Assembly (NCBI GenBank): GCA_037974665.1
Contig: CM075767.1
Coordinates: forward strand, 31,583,498 to 31,647,497
Length of the DNA stretch: 64,000 bases
Direction: 5' to 3'
From: Ehretia macrophylla
Lineage: Eukaryota > Streptophyta > Magnoliopsida > Boraginales > Ehretiaceae
Shown: piece after piece, positions 34,688-46,935 of the stretch
Layout of the letters: each line of letters starts with the position of its first letter
How positions within the stretch are numbered: the first letter of the stretch is position 1
Translations under genes and position numbers: made by a program
The notes under the pieces: model-generated
Told to the model about the DNA's origin: nothing
Seen by the model: the letters and a program-made list of their open reading frames with translations, nothing else
Database searches by the model: none

Positions 34688-34806
34688 GGGGTGCAACACA
34701 AGGACTTCCCAGGGGGTCTCCCATCCTAGTATTACTCTCGCCCAAGCACGCTTAACATCGGAGTTCTGATGGGATCCGGTGCATTAGTGCTGGTATGATC
34801 GCACCC
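34688..34806 (-). rRNA. 5S rRNA: 5S rRNA gene, copy 51
   Basis: Full length. Changes: A50T, G75A, T88A in box C, C107T. Duplicate of copy 46 with two further changes. Confidence 0.92.
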
Positions 34807-35365
34807 GTCATGTTGAGGGCACAATACATTTATGTGTTAACGGTTCACAGTCCCAGCCTTGAGAGGTGGCCCATTCAGAAGGCCCAATGGGCTTAACGAC
34901 TACCCATCCGCTTCAACAACCCAGCATCCTCGCAAGACAAGATATCGACGCGTTGTAGGGCCCTCTAATGTCCCGCGAGTAAGGTTGTTGTCCTTTTAAC
35001 AGCCCACGACGTACGATCCGGGATGAAAAAACAAAGCTAAAAAAGAAAAGTGGCCTGAAACTGATGAAAATGTTCAATTTTAGGCTCCAAAAAAGGGCAT
35101 AGCAAGCAAGCTGGCTGCCCTCGTCGTAGAGCTCTCAGAGAGCTTTACAACGGTATGTTGTGCGCTGCGTAACTCCTTACGGATCAAAAGTTATGGGCAC
35201 CGGAGCGACGGAGACCTGGTCACAAGCCCTACGCCCTCAGTTTGCTGGCCCAGCCACCAAGTGAAGCGAAGTTGTCTTGCCCAAGGTGCCGTGGGATTCG
35301 ATAATATAAATGTGGTGGATAAAGTATCTTGACAACCCTAACCGGCGAAAAAAAAATTGAAAATG

Positions 35366-35484
35366 GGGGTGCAACACGAGGACATCCCATGGGGTCACCC
35401 ATCCTAGTACCACTCTCGCCCAAGCACGCTTAACTTCGGAGTTCTGATGGGATCCGGTGCATTAGTGTTGGTATGATCAGACTC
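35366..35484 (-). rRNA. 5S rRNA: 5S rRNA gene, copy 52
   Basis: Full length, with the same seven changes as copy 47: G2A, G5C, C6T, G17A, A74G, C95A, A101T. Confidence 0.88.
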
Positions 35485-36043
35485 GTCATGTTGATGGCCC
35501 AATTCCTTTATGTGTTAACGGTTCACAGTCCCAGTCTAGAGAGATAGCCCATTTAGAAGGCCAAATTGGCTTAACGACAACCCATCCGCTTCAACAACCT
35601 AGCATCCTCGCATGACGTAATATCAACGCGTTGTAGGGCCTTCTAATGTCCCGCGAGTAAGGTTGTCGTCCTTTTAACAGCTCAAGACGTACGATATGGG
35701 ACGGAAAAATAGAGTAAAACTAGAAAAGTGGCCCGAAACTGATGAAAGCGTTCAATTTTGGTCTCCAAAAAGGGCACATCGAGCGAGCTAGCTGCACCCG
35801 TCGTAGAGCTGTAGAAGAGCTTTGAAACGGTATGCTGTGCGTCGCGTAAATCCTTACGGATCAAAAGTTATGGGCACCAGAGCGACGGAGATCTGGTCAC
35901 AAGCCCTACGCCCTGGGTTTGCGTTCCCAGCCTCCACGTGATGCGAAGTTGTCTTGCCCAAGGTGCAGAGGGATTCGATAATAGAAATGTGGTTGATAAA
36001 GTATCTTGGCAACCCTAACCGGAGGAAAAAAAATTTGAAAAGG

Positions 36044-36162
36044 GGGGTACAACACGAGGACTTCCGAGGGGGTCACCTATCCTAGTACTACTCTCGCCCA
36101 AGCACGCTTAACTTCGTAGTTCTGATGGGATCCGATGCATTAGTGCTGGTATGATCGCACCC
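36044..36162 (-). rRNA. 5S rRNA: 5S rRNA gene, copy 53
   Basis: Full length. Changes: C28T, C46A, G85A, G97C, C114T. Confidence 0.91.
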
Positions 36163-36721
36163 GTCATGTTGATGGCCCAATTCCTTTATGTGTTAACGGT
36201 TCACAGTCCCAGCCTACAGAGATAGCCTATTCAGAAGGCCCAATGTGTTTAACAACATCCCATCCGCTTCAACAACGCAGCATCCTCGCAAGACTTGATA
36301 TTGACGGGTTGTAGGGCCCTCTAATGTCCCGCGAGTAAGGTTGTCGTCCTTTTAACAGCTCACGACGTACGATCCTGGATTGAAAAACAGAGCAAAATAA
36401 GAAAAGTAGCCCAAAACTGATGAAAAATTTCGATTTTGGGCTCAAAAAAAGGGCACAGCAAGCAACCTGGCTGACCACATCGTAGAGCTCTCGGAGAGCT
36501 TTCCAACGGTGTACTGTGCGCCACGTAACTCCTTACGAATCAAAAGTTATGACACCGGAGCGAAGGAGACCGGGTCATATGCCCTACGCCCTCGGTTTGC
36601 GGGCCCAGCCTCCACGTGAAACGAAGTTGTCTTGCCCAAGGTGTACTGGGATTCGATAATAGAAATGTGGTGGATAAAGTATCTTGGCAACCCTAACCGG
36701 AGAAAAAAAATATTGAAAAGG

Positions 36722-36840
36722 GGGGTGCAACACGAGGACTGCCCAGGGGGTCACCCATCCTAGTACTACTCTCGCCCAAGCACGCTTAACTTCGGAGTTC
36801 TTTTGGGATCCGGTGCATTAGTGTTGGTATGATCGCACCC
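36722..36840 (-). rRNA. 5S rRNA: 5S rRNA gene, copy 54
   Basis: Full length. Changes: G17A, T38A, C39A, A100C. Confidence 0.92.
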
Positions 36841-37363
36841 GTCGTGTTGATTGCCCAATTCCTTTATGTGTTAACGGTTCACAGTCCCAGCCAAGAGAGA
36901 TAGCCCATTCGGAAGGCCCAACGGGCTTAACAACAACCCATCATCCTCGGAAGACGAGATATCGATGCTATGTAGGGCCCTCTAATGTCTCGCGAGTAAG
37001 GTTGTTGTCCTTTTAACAACTCACGACGTACGATACGGGACGAAAAAAGAGAGGAAAAGTAGAAAAGTGTCCCGAAACTGATGAAAACGTTCGATTTTGG
37101 GCTCCAAAAACGGGCAGCAGGCTCGAGTGCTCTCGAAGTGCTTTCCAACAGAATGCTGTGTGCCGCGTAACTCCTTACGGATCAAAAGTTATGTTCACTG
37201 GAGTGACGGAGCCTTGGTCACAAGCCCTACGCCCTCGGTTTGCGGGCCCAGCCTCCACGTGAAGCGAAGTTGTCTTGCCCAAGGTGCCGTGGGATTCAAT
37301 AATAGAAATGTGGTGGATAAAGTATCTTGGCAACCCTAACCGGAGGAAAAAAAATTAAAAAGG

Positions 37364-37481
37364 GGGGTGCAACACGAGGCTTCCGAGGGGGTCACCCATC
37401 CTAGTACTACTCTCGACCAAGCACGCTTGACTTCGGAGTTCTGATGGGATCCGGTGCATTAGTGCTGGTATGATCGCACCC
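37364..37481 (-). rRNA. 5S rRNA: 5S rRNA gene, copy 55
   Basis: 118 nt: base T103 is missing. Other changes: T53C in box A, G66T, G97C. The preceding unit is 642 bp because about 36 bp of spacer near 37.12 kb are lost. Confidence 0.9.
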
Positions 37482-38034
37482 GTCATGTTGATGGCCCAAT
37501 TCCTTTATGTGTTAATGGTTCACTATCCCAGCCTACAGAGATGGCCCATTCACAAGGACCAATGGGTTTAACAACAACCCATCCGCTTCAACAACGCAGC
37601 ATCCTCGCAAGACATGATATCGACGTGTTGTAGGGCCCTCTAATGTCCCGCGAGTAAGGTTGTCGTCCTTTTAACAGCTCACGACGTACGATCCTGGACA
37701 GAAAAACAGAGCTAAATAAGTAAAGTGGCCCAAAATTGACGAAAACTTTCGATTTTGGGCTCCAAAAAAGGGCACAACAAGCAAGTTGGCTGCCCACATC
37801 ATAGAGCTCTCGGAGAGCTTTCCAACGGTATACTGTGCGCCATGTAACTCCTTACGAATCAAAAGTTATGGGCACCGGAGCGAAAGAGACCTGGTCATAT
37901 GCTCTACGCCCTCGGTGCCCAGCCTCCACGTGAAACGAAGTTGTCTTGCCTAAGTTGCAGTGGGATTCGATAATAGAAATGTGGTTGATAAAGTATCTTG
38001 GCAACCCTAACCAGTGGAAAAAAAATTGAAAATG

Positions 38035-38153
38035 GGGGTGCAACACAATGACTTCCCAGGGGGTCACCCATCCTAGTACTAGTCTTGGCCAAGCACGCTT
38101 AACTTCGGAGTTCTGATGGGATCCGGAGCATTAGTGCTGGTATGATCGCACCC
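38035..38153 (-). rRNA. 5S rRNA: 5S rRNA gene, copy 56
   Basis: Full length. Changes: A27T, G66C, G68A, G72C, C105A, C107T. The intermediate element is altered at two bases. Confidence 0.88.
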
Positions 38154-38712
38154 GTCATGTTGAGGGCACAATTCCTTTATGTGTTAATGGTTCACAGTCC
38201 CAGCCTAGAGAAATGGCCCATTCAGAAGGCCAAATGGGCTTAACGACAACCCATCCGCTTCAACAACCCAGCATCCTCGCAAGACGAGATATCGACGCGT
38301 TGTAGGGCCCTCTAATGTCCCGCGAGCAAGGTTGTCGTCCTTTTAACAGCTCACAACGTACGATCCTGGACGAAAAAACAGAGCTAAATAAGAAAAGTGG
38401 CTTGAAACAGATGAAAACTTTCGATTTTGGGCTACAAAAAAGGGCACAGTGAGCAACCTGGCTGCCCACATCGTAGAGCTCTCGGAGAGCTTTCCAACGG
38501 TGTACTATGCGCCACGTAACTCCTTACGAATCAAAAGTTATGGGCACCGGAGCGATGGAGACCTGGTCACAAGCCCTACGCCCTCGATTTGCGGGCCCAG
38601 CCTCCACGTGAAACAAAGTTGTCTTGCCCAAGGTGCAGTGGGATTTGATAATAGAAATGTGGTGGATAAAGTATCTTGGCAAACCTAACCGGAGAAAAAA
38701 AAATTGAAAAGG

Positions 38713-38831
38713 GGCGTACAACACGAGGACTTCCCAGGGGGTCACCCATCCTAGTACTACTCTCGCCCAAGCACGCTTAACTTCGGAGTTCTGATGGGAT
38801 CCAGTGCATTAGTGCTGGTATGATCGCACCC
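38713..38831 (-). rRNA. 5S rRNA: 5S rRNA gene, copy 57
   Basis: Full length. Changes: C29T, C114T, C117G. The control boxes are intact. Confidence 0.94.
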
Positions 38832-39368
38832 GTCATGTTGATGGCCCAATTCCTTTATGTGTTAACGGTTCACAGTCCCAGCCAAGAGAGATAGCCCATT
38901 TGGAAGGCCCAATTGGCTTAACAACAACCTATCAGCTTCACCAACCCACTTCGCAAGACGAGATATCGACGCGTTGTAGGGCCCTCTAATGTTTCGCGAG
39001 TAAGGTTGTCATCCTTTTATCAACTCACGACGTACGATACGGGACGGAAAAAAAGAGCAAAAGCAGAAAAGTGGCCCAAAACTAATGAAAACGTTCGATT
39101 TTGGGCTCCAAAAAAGGGGCAGCGAGCTCGAGAGCTCTAGAAGAGCTTTCCAACGGTATGCTGTGCGCCGCGTAACTCCTTACGGATCAAAAGTTATCGG
39201 CACCGGAGCGACGGAGCCCTTGTCACAAGCCCTACGCCCTCGGTTTGCGGGCCCAGCCTCCACGTGAAGCGAAGTTGTTTTGTCCAAGGTGCTGTGGGAT
39301 TGAATAATAGAAATGTGGTGGATAAAGTATCTTGGTAATCCTAACCGGAGGAAAAAAAATTGAAAATG

Positions 39369-39487
39369 GGGGTGCAACACGAGGACTTCCCAGGGGTTCA
39401 CCCATCCTAGTACTACTCTCGCCCACGCACGCTTAACTTCGGAGTTCTGATGGGATCCAGTGCACTAGTGCTGGTATGATCGCACCC
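39369..39487 (-). rRNA. 5S rRNA: 5S rRNA gene, copy 58
   Basis: Full length. Changes: A23G, C29T, T62G, C91A. About 21 bp of spacer are missing near 39.12 kb. Confidence 0.92.
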
Positions 39488-40041
39488 GTCATGTTGAGGG
39501 CACAATTCCTTTATGTGTTAACGGTTCACAGTCCCAGCCTAGAGAGATGGCCCATTCAGAAGGCCCAATGGGCTTAACAACAACCCATCAGCTTCAACAA
39601 CCCACTTCGCAAGACGAGATATTGACGCGTTGTAGGGCACTCTAATGACCCGCGAGTAAGGTTGTCGTCGTTTTAACAGCTCACGACGTACGGTACGAGA
39701 CAGAAAAACAGAGCAAAATCAGAAAAGTGGCCCAAAACTGATGAAAACGTTCAATTTTGGGCTCCAAAAAGGGTACAGCAAGCTCGCTTGCTACCCTCAT
39801 CGTAGATCTCTCGAAGTGCTTTCCAACGGTATGTTGTGCGCCGTGTAACTTCATACGGATCAAAAGTTATGGGCACCGGAGCGACGGAGACCTGGTCACA
39901 TGCACTACGCCCACGGTTTGCGGGTCCAGCCTCCACGTGAAGCGAACTTGTCTTGCCCAAGGTGCAGTGGGATTCGATAATAGAAATGTGGTGGATAAAG
40001 TATCTTGGCAACCCTAACCGGAGGAAAAAAAATTGAAAAGG

Positions 40042-40160
40042 GGGGTACAACACGAGGACTTCCCAGGGGGTCACCCATCCTAGTACTACTCTCGCCCAAG
40101 CACGCTTAACTTCGGAGTTCGGATGGGATCCGGTCCATTAGTGCGGGTATGATCTCACCC
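40042..40160 (-). rRNA. 5S rRNA: 5S rRNA gene, copy 59
   Basis: Full length. Changes: C6A, A16C, C26G, A40C, C114T. Confidence 0.91.
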
Positions 40161-40717
40161 GTCTTGTTGAGGGCACAATTCCTTTATGTGTTAACAGTTC
40201 ACAGTCCCAGCCTAGAGAGATGGCCCATTCAGAAGGCCCGTGGGCTTAACGACAATACATCCGCTTCAACAACCCTGCATCCTCGCAAGACGAGATATCG
40301 ACGCGTTGTAGGGCCCTCTAATGTCCCGTGAGTAAGGTTGTCTTCCTTTTAACAGCTGACGACGTACGATCCGGGATGGAAAAACAGAGCTAAAAAAGAA
40401 AAGGGGCCCAAAACTGATGAAAACGTTCAATTTTGGGCTCCAAAAAAGGGCACAACGAGCAAGCTGGCTGCCCACGCCGTAGAGCCCTCGTAGAGCTTTC
40501 CAACGGTTTGCTGTACGCCGGGTAACTCCTTACGGATAAAGGTTATGGGCACCGGAGTGAAGGAGACCTGGTCAGAAGCCCTACGCCCTGGGTTTGCGGG
40601 TCCAGCCTCCACGTGAAGCGAAGTTGTCTTGCCCAAGGTGAAGTGGGATTCGATAATAGAAATATGGTGGATAAAGTATCTTGGCAAACCTAACCGGAGG
40701 AAAAAAAATTGAAAAGA

Positions 40718-40836
40718 GGGGTGCTACATGAGTTCTTCCCAGGGCGTCACCCATCCTAGTACTACTCTCGCCCAAGCACGCTTAACTTCGGAGTTCTTAT
40801 GGGATCCGGTGCATTAGAGCTGGTATGATCGCACCC
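40718..40836 (-). rRNA. 5S rRNA: 5S rRNA gene, copy 60
   Basis: Full length. Changes: A19T, C39A, C92G, T103A, C104A, G108A, T112A. T112A and C39A are shared with copy 61. Confidence 0.88.
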
Positions 40837-41394
40837 GTCATGTTGAGGGCACAATTTCTTTATGTGTTAATGGTTCACAGTCCCAGCCCAGAGAGATGGC
40901 CCATTCAGAAGGCCCAATGGGCTTAACGAAAACCCATATGCTTTAATAACCTAGCATCCACGCAAGACGAGATATCTATGCGTTTTAGGGCCCACTAATG
41001 CCCCGCAAGCAAGGTTGTCATCCTTTTAACAGCTCACGACGTACGATCCGGGACAGAAAAATAGAGCTAAAAAAGAATAGTGACCCGAAACTGATGAAAA
41101 CGTTTGATTTAGGGCTCCAAAAAAGGACACGGTGAGCAAGCTGGCTGCCCACGTCGTAGGGCTCTCGTAGAGCTTTCCAACGGTATGCTGTGCGCCGCGT
41201 AACTCCTTACGGATCAAAGTTATGGGCACCAGAGCGAAGGACACCTGGTCACAAGCCCTATGCCCTCGGTTTGCTGGCCCAGCCTCCACGTGAAGCGAAG
41301 TTGTCTTACCCAAGGTGCAGTGGGATTCGATAATAGAAATATGGTGGATAAAGTATCTTGGCAAACCTAACCGGAGGAAAAAAAATTGAAAAGA

Positions 41395-41513
41395 GGGGTG
41401 CTACACGAGGACTTCCCAGGGGGTCACCCATCCTAGTACTACTCTCGCCCAAGCACGCTTAACTTCGGAGTTCTTATGGGATACGGTGCATTAGTGCTGG
41501 TATGATCGCACCC
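41395..41513 (-). rRNA. 5S rRNA: 5S rRNA gene, copy 61
   Basis: Full length. Changes: G31T, C39A, T112A. Its unit and that of copy 60 look like a recent pair. Confidence 0.93.
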
Positions 41514-42072
41514 GTCATGTTGAGGGCACAATTCCTTTATGTGTTAATGGTTCACAGTCCCAGCCCAGAGAGATGGCCCATTCAGAAGGCCCAATGGGCT
41601 TAACGACAACCCATCCGCTTCAATAACCCAGCATCCTCGCAAGACGAGATATCGATGCATTGTGGGGCCCTCTAATGCCCCGCAAGCAAGTTTGTCATCC
41701 TTTTAACAGCTCACGACGTACGATCCGGGAAGGAAAAACAGAGCTAAAAAAGAACAGTGACCCGAAACTGATCAAAACATTCGATTTAGGGCTCCAAAAA
41801 AGGACACATTGAGCAAGCTGGCTGCCCACGTCGTAGAGCTCTCAGAGAGCTTACCAACGGTATGTTGTGCATCGCGTAACTCCTTACCGATCAAAAGTTA
41901 TGGGCACCGGAGCGAAGGAGACCTGGTCACAAGCCCTACGCCCTCGGTTTGCTGGCCTAGCCTCCATGTGAAGCGAAGTTGTCTTGCCCAAAGTGCCGTG
42001 GGATTCGATAATAAAAATGTGGCGGATAAAGTATCTTGGCAACCCTAACCGGAGCAAAAAAAATTGAAAAGG

Positions 42073-42191
42073 GGGGTGCAACACGAGGAATTCCCAGGGG
42101 GTCACCCATCCTAGTACTACTCTCGCCCAAGCATGCTTAACTTCGGAGTTCTTATGGGATCCGGTGCATTAGTGCTGGTATGATCGCACCC
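42073..42191 (-). rRNA. 5S rRNA: 5S rRNA gene, copy 62
   Basis: Full length. Changes: C39A, G58A, G102T. The upstream region is altered to CGTCGATTTGGTGG just before the start. Confidence 0.92.
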
Positions 42192-42749
42192 GTCGATTTG
42201 GTGGCCCAATTCCTTTATGTGTTAACGGTTCACAGTCCTAGCCTAGAGAGATAGCCCATTCAGAAGGCCCAATGGGTTTAACGACAACCCATCTGCTTCA
42301 ACAACCCAGCATCCTCACAAGATGAGATATCGACGTGTTGTAGGGCCCTCTAATGTCCCCCGAGTAAGGTTGTCGTCCTTTTAACAACTCACGACGTACG
42401 ATACGGGATGGAAAAACAGAGCAAAATTAGAAAAGTGGCCCGAAACTGAAGAAAAATGTTCGATTTTGGTCTCCAAAAAAGGCACAGCGAGTGAGCTCGC
42501 TGCCCCCATCGTAGTGCTCTCGAAGTGCTTTCCAACGGTATGCTGTGCGCCGCTTAACTCCTTACGGATCAAAAGTTATGGGAACCGGAGCGACAAAGAC
42601 CTGGTCACAAGCCCTACGCCCTCGGTTTGCGGGCCCAGCCTCCACATGATGCGAAGTTTTCTTGCCCAAGGTGCCGTGGGATTCGATAATAGAAATGAGT
42701 TCGATAAGGTATCTTAGAAACCCTAACCGGAGGAAAAAAATTGAAAATG

Positions 42750-42868
42750 GGGGTGCAACACGAGGACTTCCTAGGGGTTCACCCATCCCAGTACTACTCT
42801 CGCCCAAGCATGCTTAACTTCGGAGTTCTGATGGGATCCGGTGCATTAGTGCTGGTATGATCGCACCC
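42750..42868 (-). rRNA. 5S rRNA: 5S rRNA gene, copy 63
   Basis: Full length. Changes: G58A, A80G, C91A, G97A. Confidence 0.92.
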
Positions 42869-43426
42869 GTCATATTGAGGGCACAATTCCTTTATGTGTT
42901 AACGGTTCACAGTCCTAGCCTAGAGAGATAGCCCATTCAGAAGGCCCAATGGGCTTAACAAAAACCCATCCACTTCAACAACCCTGCATCCTCGCAAGAC
43001 GAGATATCGACTCGTTGTAGGGCCCTCTGATGTCCCGCGAGTAAGGTTGTCGTCCTTTTAACAGCTCACGACGTACGATACGGGACAAAAAAACAGAGCA
43101 AAATCAGAAAAGTGGCCCAAAACTGATGAAAATGTTCGATTTTGCGCTCCAAAAAGGGCACAGCGAGCAAGCTAGCTGCCCCCGTCGTAGAGCTCTCGAA
43201 GAGATTTCCAACTGTATGCTATGCACCGCGTAACTCCTTACGGATCAAAAGTTATGGGCACCTGAGCGACGGAGACCTTGTCACAAGCCCTACGCCCTCG
43301 GTTTGCGGGCCCAGCCTCCACGTGAAGCGAAGTTGTCTTGCCCAAGGTGCAGTGGGATTCGATAATAGACATGTGGTGGATAAAGTATGTTGGCAACCCT
43401 AACCGGAGGAAAAAAATTTGAAAAGG

Positions 43427-43545
43427 GGGGTGCAACACAAGGACTTCCAAGGGGGTCACCCATCCTAGTACTACTCTCGCCTAAGCACGCTTAACTTCGG
43501 AGTTCTAATGGGATCCGGAGCCTTAGTACTGGTGTGATCGCACCT
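43427..43545 (-). rRNA. 5S rRNA: 5S rRNA gene, copy 64
   Basis: Full length but nine changes: G1A, T12C, C18T, T24G, A27T, C39T, G64A, G97T, C107T. Likely inactive. Confidence 0.86.
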
Positions 43546-44102
43546 GTCACGTTGATGGCCCAATTCCTTTATGTGTTAACGGTTCATAGTCCCAGCTTAG
43601 AGAGATAGCCCACTTAGAAGGCCCAATGGGCTTAACGACAACCCATCCGCTTTAACAACCCAGCATCCTTGCAAGACGAGATATCGACGCGTTGTAGGGC
43701 CCTATAATGTCTCACGAGTAAGGTTGTCATCCTTTTAACAGCTCACGACGTACGATCCCAGACGGAAAAACAGGGCTAAATCAAAAAAGTGGACCGAAAC
43801 TGATGAAAAAGTTCAATTTTTGGTTCCAAAAAGGGCACAGCGAGCAAGCTAGCTGCTCCTGTCGTAGAGCTCTCGAAGAGCTTTCCAACGGTACGCTGTG
43901 CACCGCGTAACTCCTTACGGATAAAAAGTTATGGGCACTGGAGTGACGGAGACCTGGTCAAAAGCCTTACGCCCTCAGTTTGCGGGCCCAGCCTCCACGT
44001 GAAGCGAAGTTGTCTTGCCCAAGGTGCAGTGGGATTCGATAATAGAAATGTGGTGGATAAAGTATCTTGGCAACCATAACCGGAGGAAAAAAATTGAAAA
44101 GG

Positions 44103-44221
44103 GGTGTGCAACACGAGGACTTCCCACGGGGTCACCAATCCTAGTACTACTCTCGCCCAAGCAGGCTTAACTTCGGAGTTCTGAGGGGATCCGGTGCATT
44201 AGTGCTGGTATGATCGCACCC
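44103..44221 (-). rRNA. 5S rRNA: 5S rRNA gene, copy 65
   Basis: Full length. Changes: A37C, G58C, G85T in box C, C95G, C117A. Confidence 0.9.
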
Positions 44222-44782
44222 GTCATGTTGAGGGCACAATTCCTTTATGGGTTAACAGTTCACAGTCCCAGCCTAGAGAGCTGGCCCATTCAGAAGGCCC
44301 AATGGGCTTAACGACAACCCATCCGCTTCAACATCCCAGCATCCTCGTAGGACGAGATATTGACGCATTGTAGGGCCCTCTAATGTCCAGCTAGTAAGGT
44401 TGTCGTGCTTTTAACTGCTCACGACGTACGATCCGGGACGGAAAAACAGAGCTAAAAAAGAAAAGTTGCCAAAAACTGATTAAACCATTCGATTTTGGGC
44501 TGCAAAAAAGGGGCACAACAAGGAAGCTGGCTGCCCTCGTCGTAGAGCTCTCGGAGAGCTTTCCAACGGTATGCTGTGCGCCGCATAACTCCTTACGGAT
44601 CAAAAGTTATGGGCACCGGAGTGAAGGAGACTTGGTCACAAGCCCTACGCCCTCGGTTTGCTGGCCCAGCCTCCTCGTGAAGCGAACTTGTCTTGCCCAA
44701 TGTGCCGTGGGATTCGATAATAGAAATGTGGTGGATAAAGTATCTTGGCAACCTTAACCGGAGAAAAAAAAATTGAAAAGGG

Positions 44783-44901
44783 GGGGTGCAACACGAGGAC
44801 TTCCCAGGGGGTCACCGATCCTAGTACTACTCTCGCCCAAGCGCGTTTAACATCGGAGTTCTGATGGGATCCGGTGTATTAGTGCTGGTATGATCGCACC
44901 T
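44783..44901 (-). rRNA. 5S rRNA: 5S rRNA gene, copy 66
   Basis: Full length. Changes: G1A, G25A, A50T, G56A and T59C in box A, G85C in box C. Confidence 0.88.
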
Positions 44902-45460
44902 GTCATGTTGATGGCCCAATTCCTTTATGTGTTAACGGTCCACAGTCCCAGCCTAGAGAGATAGCCCATTCAGAAGGCCCAATGGGCTTAACGACAACCC
45001 ATCCGCTTCAACAACCCAACACCCTCGCAAGACGAGATATCGACGCGTTGTAGGGCCCTCTAATGTCCCGCGCGTATGGTTGTAGTCCTTTTAACAGCTC
45101 ACGACGTACGATCTGGGACAGAAAAACAGAGCTAAATCAGAAAAGTGGCCCGAAACTAATGAAAACGTTCGAGTTTGGGCTCCAAAAAATAACAAAGCGA
45201 GCATGCGGGCTGCCCCCGTCGTAGAGCTCTCGGAGAGCTTTCCAACGGCAAGCTGTGCGCCGCATAACTTCTTACGGATCAAAAGTTTTGGGCACCGAAG
45301 CGAAAGAGACCTAGTGACAAGCCCTACGCCCTCGGTTTGCTGGCCCAGCCTCTACGTGAAGCGAAGTTGTCTTGCCCAAGGTGCCGTGGGATTCGATAAT
45401 AGAAATGTGGTGTATAAAGTATCTTGGCAACCCTGACCGGAGGAAAAAAAATTGAAAATG

Positions 45461-45579
45461 GGGGTGCAACACGAGGACTTCCCAGGGGGTCACCCATCCT
45501 AGTACTACTCTCGCCCAAGCACGCTTAACTTCGGAGTTTTGATGGGATCCGGTGCATTAGTGCTGGTATGATCGCACCC
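45461..45579 (-). rRNA. 5S rRNA: 5S rRNA gene, copy 67
   Basis: One of the four best copies, with the single change G41A. Start base, helix I and all control boxes match the majority. The upstream C at -1 and the CATAAAGG box (45600-45607) are intact. Confidence 0.97.
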
Positions 45580-46138
45580 GTCTTGTTGAGGGCACAATTC
45601 CTTTATGTGTTAACGGTTCACAGTCCCAGCCTAGAGAGATAGTCCATTCAGAAGGCCCAATGGTCTTAACGACAACCCATCCGCTTCAACAACCCAGCAT
45701 CCTCGCAAGACGAGATATCGACGCGTTGTAGGGCCCTCTAATGTCCCGCGCATATGATTGTCATCCTTTTAACAGCTCACGACGTACAATCTGGGACAGA
45801 AAAACAGAGCTAAATTAGAAAAGTGGCACGAAACTGATGAAAACGTTCGAGTTTGGGCTGCAAAAAAGGGCAAAGCGAGCATGCTGGCTGCCCCCGTGGT
45901 AGAGCTCTCAGAGAGCTTTCCAACGGTATGCTGTGCGTCGCATAACTTCTTACGGATCAAAAGTTTTGGGCACCGAAGAGAAAGAGACCTAGTGACAAGC
46001 CCTACGCCCTCGGTTTGCTGGCCCAACCTCTACGTGAAGCGAAGTTGTCTTGCCCAAGGTGCCATGGGATTCGATAATAGAAATGTGGTGGATAAAGTAT
46101 CTTGGCAACCCTAACCGGAGGAAAAAAAATTGAAAATG

Positions 46139-46257
46139 GGGGTGCAACACGAGGACTTCCCAGGGGGTCACCCATCCTAGTACTACTCTCGCCCAAGCAC
46201 GCTTAACTTCGGAGTTTTGATGGGATCCGGTGCATTAGTGCTGGTATGATCGCACCC
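46139..46257 (-). rRNA. 5S rRNA: 5S rRNA gene, copy 68
   Basis: Identical to copy 67 through the gene, with the single change G41A. The -1 base is changed (plus-strand A at 46258). Confidence 0.97.
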
Positions 46258-46816
46258 ATCATGTTGAGGGCACAATTTCTTTATGTGTTAACGGTTCACA
46301 GTCCCAGCCAAGAGAGATAGTCCATTCAGAAGGCCCAATGGGCTTAACGACAACCCATCTGCTTCGACAACCCAGCATCCTCGCAAGACAAGATATCGAC
46401 GTGTTGTAGGGCCCTCTAATGTCCCGCGAGTAAGGTTGTCATCCTTTCAACAGCTCACGACGTACGATCTGGGATGGAAAAACAGAGCTAAAAAAGAAAA
46501 GTTGCCCGAAACTGATGAAAATGTTCAATTTTGGGCTCCAAAAGAGGGCACAGCGAGCAAACTGGCAGCCTCTATCGTGGAGCTCTCGGAGAGCTTTCCA
46601 ACGGTATGTTGTGCGCCGCGTAACTCCTTACGGACCAAAAGCTATGGGCACCGGAGCAACGGAGACCTGGTCACAAGCCCTACGCCCTCGGTTTGCAGGC
46701 CCATCCTCCACTTGAAGCGAAGTTGTCTTGCCCAAGGTGCCATGGGATTCGATAATAGAAATCTGGTGCATAAAGTATCTTGGCAACCCTAACCGGAGGA
46801 AAAAAAATTGAAAAGT

Positions 46817-46935
46817 GGGGTGCAACACGAGGACTTACAAGGGGGTCACCCATCCTAGTACTACTCTCGCCCATGCACGCTTAAATTCGGAGTACTGATG
46901 GGATATGGTGCATTGGTGCTGGTATGATCGCACCC
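46817..46935 (-). rRNA. 5S rRNA: 5S rRNA gene, copy 69
   Basis: Full length. Changes: T21C, G30A, G31T, A42T, G51T, T62A, G97T, G99T. Confidence 0.87.

Larger units (their letters stand above)
33550..36605. repeat. Segmental duplication, right copy (about five units)
   Basis: Right partner of 30180-33230, with genes 50-53 and flanking spacers. It differs from the left copy in scattered bases. One stretch near 34.13 kb has GAAGCCACAATTCC where the left copy has GGGGGTAGAATTCC, so later exchange or conversion has touched it. Confidence 0.9.
45060..46340. repeat. Recent two-unit tandem duplication (period 678 bp)
   Basis: Genes 67 and 68 with their spacers form an almost identical pair. Shared marks: GTCCCGCGC followed by a TATG or ATATG variant, AAAACGTTCGAGTTTGGGC, CATAACTTCTTACGG, AAGTTTTGGG, and GAGATAGTCCATTCAG. 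These are also the two best-preserved neighbouring genes. Confidence 0.87.
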
